Shown here: piece after piece, positions 56,001-64,000 of the stretch | Numbering within the stretch: position 1 is the stretch's first letter | Layout: every line of letters begins with the position of its first letter | NCBI GenBank assembly: GCA_013397845.1 | Contig: VZTG01001555.1 | Span: 498,787 to 562,786, forward strand | Direction: 5' to 3' | Origin: Melanocharis versteri | Taxonomy: Eukaryota > Chordata > Aves > Passeriformes > Melanocharitidae | DNA: 64,000 nucleotides | Notes under the pieces: generated by a model | What the model was told of the DNA's origin: nothing | Seen by the model: only the letters and a program-made list of their open reading frames with translations | The model's database searches: none | Program-made: the position numbers and the translations under genes

Positions 56001-59000
56001 AGCAGCTTACCATCATTTCCACAGGAAATGTAAAGCTGGCTCTATAGGAATTAAACACAAAAAAAATCTTACCAACAGCTGAAGATGCTCACCCAATGAC
56101 AGTTTAGACTTGATATTAAAGCAAATGTTTGTACAAGTTTGTCCTGGCTGCCCAGGCAGGCCTGTGCCTGATGCTGGAACTTCTGCTCTTTCCTGAGCAC
56201 TCCTTACGTGCCAAAGAGCAGCACAGCATATCCTGCTGGGATCTGCTCCTCTGCTGACAGTTCTCAGCCTGTCTGGCTGCTCTGGGCTCAGGCTACTCAC
56301 ACACTTGCTGTCTCCGTTCTTCATTAACGCCCTGGGCTCCACAGCATCCTGCTGAGATAAATGCAAGGTGTGCAAATGTCAACTATTAGCACACAGCCTG
56401 CTTCAGCAGCTCTGGGAGGGGTTCTTCCGGCTCTCAGCTAGCAGCTGCCATAGTAATAGTCTTTGGCTTAATTACACCCAACCCAACTTTAGCCCCCAGC
56501 TCTTACAAAGTCACAAGATAGGATTATTTCCCAAAAGCCTCCCCAGGAACTTGTGAACATGAAGGGAGAGGGACATCAGCAGGGAGGACCAGACAGGAGG
56601 TAGCAAGAGAGGAAAGGAGCCCAATCCAAGAGTTAAGACTGTTTTTTTCAGTGTATTTGTTGTGATTTAGTCTCACAATTGTGGGGTTTTTTCCCCTTTC
56701 TGTACATTTTATTCTCATGACTGCTTGAGATTCATGATTAACCTATATGGAGAGACACAGGCCCAGCTGGACAGGCAGTAAGGGGCACTGCAGATGGGCA
56801 CTGCTGCCATCGTGGCACCCACAGGAGCTTCTGGGATGGAGCACCCAGAGCTCCCCACTAACACCCTTCACCCTGAGTTTTCCGCCAGCCAAAGCACCTC
56901 AAATCCCACAGGCAGCAAACTGCAAGGATGGAAACTAAAAAAAAACAAATTGGGCGAAAAAAGTGCCCAGAAATTAGATGGAAAATGAGCAGGGCAAGCA
57001 AGGATTGTCACCAGTGGGCAAGTCCAAAGTGGTTAGTGGGGACATTAACTCCGTGGTGTGTAGAAAGCACATCTTGCAATCCAAACAAAGCGAGTTCAGA
57101 AACTGGAATCTCAATCATGTCTCAGAGCTGTTCTTACTAATAACGGCACAGATAAAGTTCTATTAATTTGTGGCTCATACATTGCTATGGGTGCCCTTTC
57201 TTTCAGGGTCTTTTTTTCCCCTTTATAAGAAGAATTGGTGATTTAGCTATATTTAGATGGTTTCTGTTACCACACTACTTGACCACCTCCAGTACAATCT
57301 ACCCAACAACTGCCAAATAATATGAGGAAATAATATCAAGCCATAATATAAGGAATATACATATACAACTCAATCCTACTGTTATTTCCATTTTCCCATT
57401 CCCAGTATATATAAAATTGCATAAAATATTGTAAAATTGAATTAAACAAGGTCTAGCTGCAAAGAGATAACAGGTGCAGAATTTCAAGCAGCAAAGATTC
57501 TCAGGGATAGCAGAGAACAGCTCAATCACTGCTAAGCACTACCAGAACCAGCTTAAAATCCTCACAAAACTAAAACTGACCATGGGTTTCTAAAATATAG
57601 CCAAAAGTAAACTCAGGTTAGTTATCCTTCTGCCCCTGAAAGATGCTGAAGTGAAGTGCTGGCACGAACCCCAGAGTCTCAGCACTGCTCGCTGGCTGCG
57701 TGCTGCAGCTGGGTATCCCACGCCTCCAGCAGAGAAATCCTCTGTGATTCAGCCAGAATCTCATTTATTTCCTGAAACTCCCATCAAAACTAAAAGTTAC
57801 TTGGTGGCTTCAGAAAACTTCCATGGCCTTTGTAAACATTTTAATAATTTTGCACAATTAAGAGCGACCGCATGCGGGAGGAAAATTGCAGGTGTCTGAC
57901 ACCAGGCTGCAAGGGAACAGGAAAGCAGAGCAGGAAGGGGAGGTGACAGGATGAGGCGCCAAGAGAATCTGATGTGGGAAGAATGCAATTATCCCAACAG
58001 AAATAGGAGCTGAGCATTCATTTTTGGAAAGCGTGTTCAGTTTTTGTACTCTGAGGCACGTATTTCCACCAAACACTTTCACGTCCACCTCTGAGTTGCT
58101 CTTTTTCAGACCTAAAAATGGACCCTGACATTTTCCCTCTGTTTAGCACTCCTGAGGTTTTTCAGAGCATGATTACATCACAAATTGTTTAAAAACAAAC
58201 CTTACTATCTATTTTATCGCTGGCTGAACACCACAGCTCAGACAACCAGGCATTTCCAGCCCCTGAAATCCTCAGCGTTCCCACAAAAGCCTTAATGGAA
58301 GCAGTTTTGGGCTGGCCCATAAGCAGCCAGCCTGTGGAGCTGCAAGGGCTGTGTGGGAAATAGGTGACAGCTGTCACAGCAGCATGGCTGATTTACTATC
58401 ACTTTCTGTATGGACGCCACGTGGTGCAGTTGCACCCACGCCCGGAAATAACAATAATAAGTATTTCTCATACTTATTTGCATGTTTATTTTTCCACCAA
58501 AAAAGCTCAGTTTTCAACCCAATGTTTTCTTCTAACAGGTTCTCAGGATTATAAGCAAAAAGAAACACTAGCAAGATGCAGTTTTTTATTCTTGCCTTAT
58601 GAATCTACTGCACTCACAGATTCAACTCGAAATAGTTTTAATATTGAAATAATTGAAAGATGAGAACTTAACTCATCTGAAAGAAAGGCACACTTTACCG
58701 AACTCTGCAGTTCAACTGTGTGTTTAATCTTTCTGTAAGGGAGGAAAACGAAAATAATAAATGAAATATTGGTACACAGGCACTGTTTCAAACTGGATCC
58801 AGCACTTTTAGAGTAGAAGTAGAAAGAAGAATTAAGGGGCCCACATACAAGCTAGTGTATGGAAATGCAAACCCGCTTTTTCACCACTTTAAGGGGAAGA
58901 AATGAGCACATACCAGTAGATCTAAAACTAAAAGAAGCAGGTTAGAGTACAGAAATATGGATGTACCCATCCAGTTTCTGGATGAACAGAGCTGCCACGG

Positions 59001-60495
59001 GGCTCAGATCTGGTCTCAGCATTCCCAGTCTGGTTGTCCTTCACTCCCCTGCGCAGTTATTGCAGGCCACAGTGATCTGCTTCAAACGCACATCTAGTGC
59101 AATAGGTGTGTGGCTGTTTGTAAATACAGCAACCTGGGGCATCTTATCTCTCAGGCAGTCTGGTATCAGACTAATGTTATTCATGATGGCTTTGCACAGA
59201 TTCACCACTAATTCAAAGTCCCACTCCAGTTTCCACTGTCCTGACATTGACTTGACTCAATCCTGTAGATGATGGAGATCAGGTACACAACACTGAGTGC
59301 CAATAAACACGTACATGCAGTAAACTGAACTATTTCTTTGAAAGGCTGGAAATCCTGTGATTCACCCATCTCAAAATGGACACCACTGCTTATTGACCAT
59401 TAAAATCTTCATCCATATAGAGCTATTCTTATAGAATAACAGAAAGGCTTGGGTTGGAAGGGACCTTAAAGATCATTTAGTTCCACTCCTCACGCCAAGG
59501 GCTGCTGCATGATCACTTCTGCAACCTGGGGAGGTGGGTAAATAAAAAGATAGTAAAATAATCATGAAACTTGGCCTTTTACCTGTAAAGCATAATTTCA
59601 TCTACCGAGTCACGGCAGAAATTGAAAACGGACTGGAACAGCTGCAGGAGTGCAGAGAAGCAGTGCAAAGCTTGAGAGAGCTCTCGCACGGCCCGCCCCG
59701 TGGGTGACCAGCCCCACCGAGCCGCCTGCAGCGCGAAGGCAGAGCTCTGCCAGCCCTTCTCCGGGCCACCTGTCCCCGACAGCTGCTGAGACACCCAGAT
59801 CCTACCGCCTGACACCCCGAGCGCCGGGAGCGGGCAGCTCCCGGGGCACATCCCGGCTGGCTGCCCCGGCCCGAACCGCGCTGGGAAACAAAGGGCGGCA
59901 CGGCTTCAGCGCTGCCCATCGCTCCCACCACGGGAGAAGATGCGGCGGCTGGGCTGACAAGGCTCCTGCTCGGGAGGTGTTGGGGGAACGGCAGCGGCCA
60001 GGGAATGCCCCAGCGAGGAGGAGGGCGCGGGGAAGCCCGGCACACCTGGATGAGCCTGCTGCCAGGGATGCTCTCCGCGAAGGCTGTCTTCCGGGAAGGC
60101 AGCTTTCCTCCCCGCGGCCCAAAGGCGCCCTCAGCCCTGCCCCGAGCGGGAACCCGGCCGGCGGCTGAGCCCCGCCGAGCGCCGTGCTCCCGCCCGGAGC
60201 TCCCGGGAAGCTNNNNCCCGGGAAGCTCCGCCGCCCCCCGCCCCGCCGAGCCCTTTGTCCGCCGCGGGAGGCGCCGGGAAGCGGGAGAGCGAGGCTGCCG
60301 ATGGAGGGAGTTACCGATGGAGACCTCCTGGGCGAAGGCGAGGGAGATGAGGAGCAGCGGCAGCCCCACGGCGATGCAGGTGACGATCTTGTCGAGCGCC
60401 AGCTCCAGCCGCAGCCCCTTGTAGCGCGTCTCCGGCGGCTCCTTCAGCAGGAAGTCGGAGAAGACGTACTCGGTGGCGATGTGCGCGATGGCCAT
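37950..60495 (-). CDS. PANX1: PANX1 pannexin-1 channel, full gene (5 coding exons, 433 aa)
   Basis: Pannexin 1 forms large-pore plasma-membrane channels that release ATP and metabolites. The five exons give 433 residues; human has 426. The N-terminus MAIAHIATEYVFSDFLLKEP is nearly identical to human. Four membrane segments are visible: TM1 near 40-57, TM2 near 108-127, TM3 near 216-236 and TM4 near 272-296. The gating residues W74 and R75, and D81, are kept in FSWRQAAYVD. The disulfide cysteines C66, C84, C246 and C265 are all at human numbering, and an N-glycosylation sequon lies at N255. The C-tail has DTIDG at 375-379, matching the caspase-3/7 site DVVDG whose cleavage opens the human channel. 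The protein ends RQRLIDSSC; human ends RQRLLDSSC. All splice sites are GT-AG with consistent phases. The start lies in a CpG-rich block with a strong Kozak context. Confidence 0.97.
39720..40390 (-). CDS. PANX1: PANX1 coding exon 4
   Basis: Encodes residues 182-405: SLWEISESYFKYPIVEQYLK, TM3, extracellular loop 2 with C246, N255 and C265, TM4, the conserved KVYEILPTFDVL helix and the acidic tail with the DTIDG cleavage site. The acceptor is tttttcag and the donor gtaagc. Read past the donor, the frame stops after four more codons. Confidence 0.97.
40507..41000 (-). mobile_element. CR1 LINE 3' fragment, PANX1 intron 3
   Basis: Read on the minus strand this is a long CR1 3' part. The plus strand shows aaatcatagaatcac (the terminal repeat), gggcagggacaccttccact, cagggatggggcatccacaa, tttcagtttaaagccattcc and gaggtgttccatccctctaa. 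It is in the sense direction of PANX1 and ends about 115 bases before the exon 4 acceptor. Confidence 0.9.
41896..42119 (-). CDS. PANX1: PANX1 coding exon 3
   Basis: Encodes residues 108-181 plus a split serine: TM2 (FFPYILLLVAILLYL), then the cytoplasmic-loop segment SSDLKFIMEELDKAYNRAIK and a variable SIRSGDPRDPTDLIP linker. The human linker caspase-like RDLD site is not conserved. The acceptor is ccctgcag and the donor gtaaga. Confidence 0.96.
42120..51432 (-). other. PANX1: PANX1 intron 2 (9.3 kb)
   Basis: A large intron, AT-rich at its left end and more mixed to the right. I see no recognisable exon, RNA gene or full repeat. It contains a 16-base perfect repeat at 48646-48661 and 49386-49401, and an unassigned open-frame stretch near 46,604-46,850, both discussed in the findings. 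Confidence 0.6.
46604..46850 (+). other. unassigned open stretch in PANX1 intron 2
   Basis: On the plus strand an ATG frame reads MITSGGCDGCIQFILDFGG and then one in-frame TAG. It reopens as AAWNSDPDLLLVYKYDHKS and so on to about 46,850. The composition is more protein-like than its surroundings. I do not recognise a family. It could be a decayed retrocopy, a fragment of an old mobile element, or chance. Confidence 0.2.
51433..51572 (-). CDS. PANX1: PANX1 coding exon 2
   Basis: Encodes residues 61-107: GAQISCFAPSSFSWRQAAYV, then DSYCWAAVQQK and IPLWLHK. This is the first extracellular loop with C66, W74, R75, D81 and C84. The acceptor is ttttcccag and the donor gtatgt. It lacks a long ORF of its own and was found by homology. 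Confidence 0.96.
59041..59247 (-). other. unassigned 68-codon open frame in PANX1 intron 1
   Basis: The minus strand reads MSGQWKLEWDFELVVNLCKA, and later MPQVAVFTNSHTPIALDVRL and ACNNCAGE before a stop. In the same frame, readable sequence continues on both sides of single stop codons. The composition is protein-like, but I recognise no family. It may be a decayed retrocopy or mobile-element relic. Confidence 0.2.
59432..59522 (-). mobile_element. CR1 LINE 3' end fragment, PANX1 intron 1
   Basis: The plus strand carries tagaataacagaaaggct and tgggttggaagggacctta, then aagatcatttagttccac. This is the antisense CR1 terminal segment. The remainder of the element is missing. Confidence 0.8.
60202..60227. 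other. assembly gap (NNNN) flanked by a perfect 11-base repeat
   Basis: Four N at 60213-60216 are flanked on both sides by the same 11 bases, cccgggaagct (60202-60212 and 60217-60227). A gap between identical ends in GC-rich sequence usually marks an unresolved contig join, not biology. It lies in PANX1 intron 1, about 100 bases from exon 1. Confidence 0.9.
60315..60495 (-). CDS. PANX1: PANX1 coding exon 1
   Basis: Encodes residues 1-60 plus one base: the N-terminal helix and TM1, ending LAFAQEVSI. The ATG has the context GCCGCC-like GCCCGCCATGG. The donor is gtaact. An open frame without a stop continues through the donor into intron 1, but it is GC-rich intron, not protein. Confidence 0.96.
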
Positions 60496-60720
60496 GGCGG
60501 GCACGGCCCGGATCGGCTCGGCTCTGCACGGCTGGGCTCGGCCGGGCCCCGCCGGGGTGACCTGAGCTGTGCCGGGTTAGGTTAGGCTGGGCTGGGCTGG
60601 GCTGGGCTGGGCTCCGCCCGGCGCGGCTCGGGAACGCCCCCGCTGCCCGGCCCGGCCCCGCCCGGCGAGGGGAGCGGCGTGCTGCAGCTCGGGACAGGGA
60701 CCCTGGGCAGTGCCCGGCCT
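60496..60720 (-). promoter_or_regulatory. PANX1: PANX1 CpG-rich promoter / 5' UTR
   Basis: Very GC-rich, CpG-dense sequence lies directly upstream of the PANX1 start, continuous with the GC-rich start of intron 1. There is no TATA box. A short (GGCTG)n array of about six units lies at 60585-60613. The island stops abruptly where a CR1 element begins at about 60,726. Confidence 0.65.
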
Positions 60721-60725
60721 TCCGG

Positions 60726-61460
60726 GGGTCACAGGGCCACGGGATGGCTTGAGTCGGAAGGGACTTTAAAGATCATCTAGTTCCAGCCCCGCTGCTGTGG
60801 GCAGGAACACCTTCCACCAGACCTGATTCAGCCTGGCCTTAAACGCCACCAGGGATGGGGTATCCACAGCTTCTCTGGGCATCCTGTGCCACCATCCTCA
60901 CAGTAAAGAATCTCTTCATGAAATCTATTCTAAACCCACTCTCGTTCAGTTTAAAGCCATTCCCCTTTCTTCTATCACTGCATATCCTTGTAAAGTGTCA
61001 TTCTGTCTTTTTTATAAGCCCCCTTAGGTACTAGAAGGCCGTAGTGAGGTCGGTCTAGAGCCTCATCTTCTCTGGGCTGAACAATCACAACTCTCTCAGT
61101 CTGTCTTCTAGGCAAGGTGCTCCAGCCCCTGCACAGAGCATCTTCGTGGCCTCCACTGGATGTGCTGTAGCATGTCCATGTCTTTCCAGTGTTGGGGGCC
61201 CCAGAGCTGGGCACAGCACTGCAGGTGGGGTGTCAAGAGAGCAAAGCAGAGGGGCAGAATCACTTCACTTGGCCTGCTGGCCACACTCTTTCTGATGCAG
61301 CCCATGATGAGGTTGGCTTTCTGCACTCTGAGCGCAGTTTGTTCATGTCCAGCTTTTCATCCATGAGAACCCCCAGTGAGGGGGGCTCTCAGTGGGTTCT
61401 CCCAGGCTGTACTCATGTCTGTGGTTGCCTCAACCCAGGTACAGTGTTTGAATGGAGACT
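60726..61460 (-). mobile_element. long CR1 LINE 3' fragment upstream of PANX1
   Basis: Antisense CR1 phrases run in order. They include ggaagggactttaaagatca, tgtgggcaggaacaccttcc, cagggatggggtatccacag, gttcagtttaaagccattcc, ctgggcacagcactgcaggt, gcccatgatgaggttggctt and ggttgcctcaacccaggtac. The copy is about 0.7 kb and 5'-truncated. Its 3' end starts about 230 bases from the PANX1 ATG. Confidence 0.9.
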
Positions 61461-63373
61461 TCTTGTGTCACAGTTTGTGCCCATCAGCTGAGGTCATCTC
61501 GCCAGGCAGTGCCAAGGACAACCTGACTCCATCCATGCTACGCTCCCATCAGCTGTTTGCATACACTAGGGAGAGCCCCTGAGGCACTTTCTCCAGTCTG
61601 ATGAGCCCCAGCTGTCCCAGCACACACCTCCCCACCCCAGTCTGACAGATCCTCCAAGCCCCTAACCTACCTAGCACCATGTGCTGTGGCATTTTCCCCA
61701 CCCAAAATGTTTGATCACTGCTTCTCAGGTCATTTTTGGAGGGAGTCCCTGGGGTGCCTTCACTTTTAATAACCTTTAATTTATTTGCCACTCTGTAATT
61801 TTCTTGTTGGTTTCTGGACCTCTGTGAGCTTGGAGTATCCTCAGCCTCCTCAGCCCAGGTGTCACAAGAGAAGTCACAGGTCCTCCCCATGAAGAGCCAC
61901 CTCCTGTGCTGTGCTTTCAAGCAACACTCCCCCAGCTCATCGCTTTCTACAAAAGGGACAAACTATTCCCTTCTCCACTCAAATCCCCCTTTATAAAACT
62001 GCTATCCTATCTGCTTTCAATTGTCATTTCTATTTTTTCCAAGCCATAAGCCAAGGAAGTCATTCCTCATATACAAACTGTTCTACAACCCTGATTCCCT
62101 TTCTTGTTCTTTTTGTGCAGGCCTTGTGCTGCTGTGTCCTTTGCTAGATGAGGCCAGGAGATTTGACTCATGCTGTACACAAGATGCAGGTGCCCCAGAC
62201 ATTTATGTAATGGGCCTAAGTGGTTTTCTGTTTTGCTCTGTTCTTAATTTGTACTGATTCCTAATATTTGATTGCCTTTCTGTGCGCTAAAAAACACTGG
62301 AGCTAATGTTGTCATTAAAGTATTACAAATAAGATCCCATTTTGGAGATGCTTAGACAGCATGATACACATAAGGTTAGGATTGCTTTTTTCCACACGTA
62401 GTACTGTAAATGTATCAGTACTAAATTTTGTCATTTTTTTTCACTGATTTTTCATGCTACATGTGCTTAAGACTGTCACTCAACCTGTCCGCTCTATTTC
62501 ACAACACTTAGATAAAATAGTGAAGTGCAAGGACAAGCATGTCCTACAAGTTATGCAGCACCCCATAAGTGACTTTCAACATGAAATCTGACCACTTTTC
62601 ACCATCTTTTAACCAGTTTTTTAACCTCCATGGACTCCTCATCCCATGGTGATTTCAGTTCCTTACGAAGCTTTAACTGAAGACATTCTCAAAGATCTTA
62701 TGGAAATGTAAGCAGGTTGTATTCATCCACATCTCTTACCTATGCACCAAGTCCTTCAAAAACCCTCCTAAGGCACGATTTTCTTTGGGGGAAAAAAAAG
62801 TATAAATTCTTCCACGTTCTTTTCTGTTCCTTTGGACACTTTCCTGGTTTTGTTTTTAGAACAGTTTCAGCCAGCTCCCGTTGTATGGCTGACAGAGCTG
62901 CTTAGTCCTCTGGAAAGTTTTTAAAGGTTGACCTTGTATTTGCCACCTTTCAAGCTTTTGGGTTTAGGACAGTTCCCAACTGCTACACCAGTTTATAATC
63001 CAGATTTTTCACACTTGAGGGCCTGTAGCACTCCGTGGAGGACATGCCTGCCTTGGTGGCTTGATCTGTTCATTTCGTTGCTTAACTCTTGTTCCTGTTG
63101 GTGCTTCAGCCCAACAGAGATGCTGTCCTTCAACACAGGCGTCAGGGCACAGCTGGCACAGGCTGCCTGCACCAGGCAGGCAGTGGTAAACTCATTGCTT
63201 TACGCTTTCTGTGATGTTTCATGATCTCTGGCAGGCTGTGTCACCTGGTCCGGCAGCAGTGACGTCCTGGGGCCCTTTGGAGCCTTCGTTCTGGTTTCAC
63301 AGCCACTGTCCAGCCGAGGAGCAGGCCAGAGGAAATTAACTGTGCCAGAAGGTCCATTCAAATAGCTGGATCT
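61460..63373. other. intergenic stretch right of PANX1
   Basis: About 1.9 kb without a recognisable gene or repeat. Short open frames on both strands show no family resemblance. Confidence 0.5.
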
Positions 63374-63379
63374 TTTATT
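63374..63379 (-). terminator. polyadenylation signal of a neighbouring minus-strand gene (candidate)
   Basis: On the minus strand this reads AATAAA inside GATAATAAAAG, with a G/T-containing downstream stretch. The sequence to its right, to the window edge, is AT-rich and without ORFs, as in a 3' UTR. In human HEPHL1 is next to PANX1 in the same orientation, so this may be the 3' end of HEPHL1. No coding exon of that gene lies in the window. Confidence 0.35.
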
Positions 63380-64000
63380 ATCAATGTAATCACTTTGGCA
63401 AACTAGTTTCTACAGTCAAAAGATACTTATGACTCTGTTTCTGAAACATCGGGCACAATAGCTGGAAGTACCAAATAATTTCCTTTCTTAATAGTGCATG
63501 TTTAAGTGAAAAGCTTTAATTTGATATGTGTACAGAGAACAAAAGTTCTGCACAGACAGACAGTATTTTTGCACAGAACAGGAGACCCCAATTTTAATGT
63601 TTACAGAACAGGAAGATGAAAGGGTTTAGAGTATCTGTTTTTGCCAGCTCAGATGGAAGATTTTGAGAAGGAAATTTTGTTTGTTGCTGTCATGTAAATT
63701 CTATAAGGGCTCAGTCCTGCATTTCTACTTCATGTGTGTGCTTTCAAATGACTGAGGAAAACAAAGAAATTACTTAGAAACATCCAAGAAACTACAACAT
63801 ATTGTTTGACTGGACATCAATGCAGGACACGTTCAAGCTACAGTAAGAGTGTTGCACAGTAAAATTTCCTACCTTTGAACATACCTTAAAATACAGAAGT
63901 GGAAAAAAAAATAAAAAAAACCCCAGCAACTTGAATTTACATTCAAAATCAAATTTGTGTAAACAGTTTTACAAAGGTCTTTGTTCTGGAATTCCTCTGC

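Larger units (their letters stand above)
51573..60314 (-). other. PANX1: PANX1 intron 1 (8.7 kb)
   Basis: A large first intron, mostly without recognisable content. Exceptions are a CR1 3' end at 59,432-59,522, the open stretch at 59,041-59,247, and a CpG-rich right end from about 59,680 that belongs to the promoter-proximal island. The island part contains a four-base assembly gap. Confidence 0.6.

Noticed and set aside
59602..60314. Continuation of the PANX1 exon 1 frame into a 300-codon open frame
   Set aside because: The true donor gtaact at 60314 and the matching exon 2 show that this is intron. The extra protein is GC-driven, arginine/proline-rich and crosses the N gap.
60493..60504. 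Upstream PANX1 start giving MPAMAIAH
   Set aside because: The codon at 60502-60504 is GTG, not ATG. The ATG at 60493-60495 has strong context and matches the family N-terminus MAIA.

Overview
This is a vertebrate nuclear window, almost certainly from a bird. It holds three complete multi-exon protein genes with GT-AG introns, and CR1 LINE fragments carrying the avian-type 3' ends. The gene order MRE11, GPR83, PANX1 is the known tetrapod block (human 11q21), read here in the opposite direction to human. I cannot name the species from sequence alone.

Layout. Positions 1-19.8 kb hold MRE11 on the + strand: 19 coding exons giving an intact 704-residue protein, starting inside a GC-rich 5' end at the window edge. 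Positions 19.8-22.8 kb are intergenic. Positions 22.8-28.5 kb hold GPR83 on the + strand: a TATA/CCAAT promoter, four coding exons, 423 residues. Positions 28.5-35.6 kb are intergenic, with CR1 copies, a pentanucleotide satellite and no gene that I recognise. Positions 35.6-60.7 kb hold PANX1 on the - strand: five coding exons, 433 residues, first exon in a CpG-rich block, and two introns of 8.7 and 9.3 kb. From 60.7 kb to the right edge there is a long CR1 copy. After it comes what looks like the 3' end of another - strand gene at about 63.37 kb; HEPHL1 is expected from synteny but not proven here.

The genes do not form an operon or pathway. MRE11 is a nuclear double-strand-break nuclease, GPR83 is a class A receptor and PANX1 is a plasma-membrane ATP-release channel. 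GPR83 and PANX1 converge. I joined the exons by hand, and every junction keeps frame and matches the known family sequence. Both MRE11 and PANX1 keep human residue numbering through their N-terminal halves.

I found no new biological system. The items most worth a second look are these: an in-frame alternative donor inside the MRE11 glycine-arginine exon; an upstream ORF overlapping the GPR83 start codon; a four-base gap flanked by a perfect repeat in PANX1 intron 1; the absence of an IZUMO1R gene between GPR83 and PANX1; and two unassigned open stretches in PANX1 introns.
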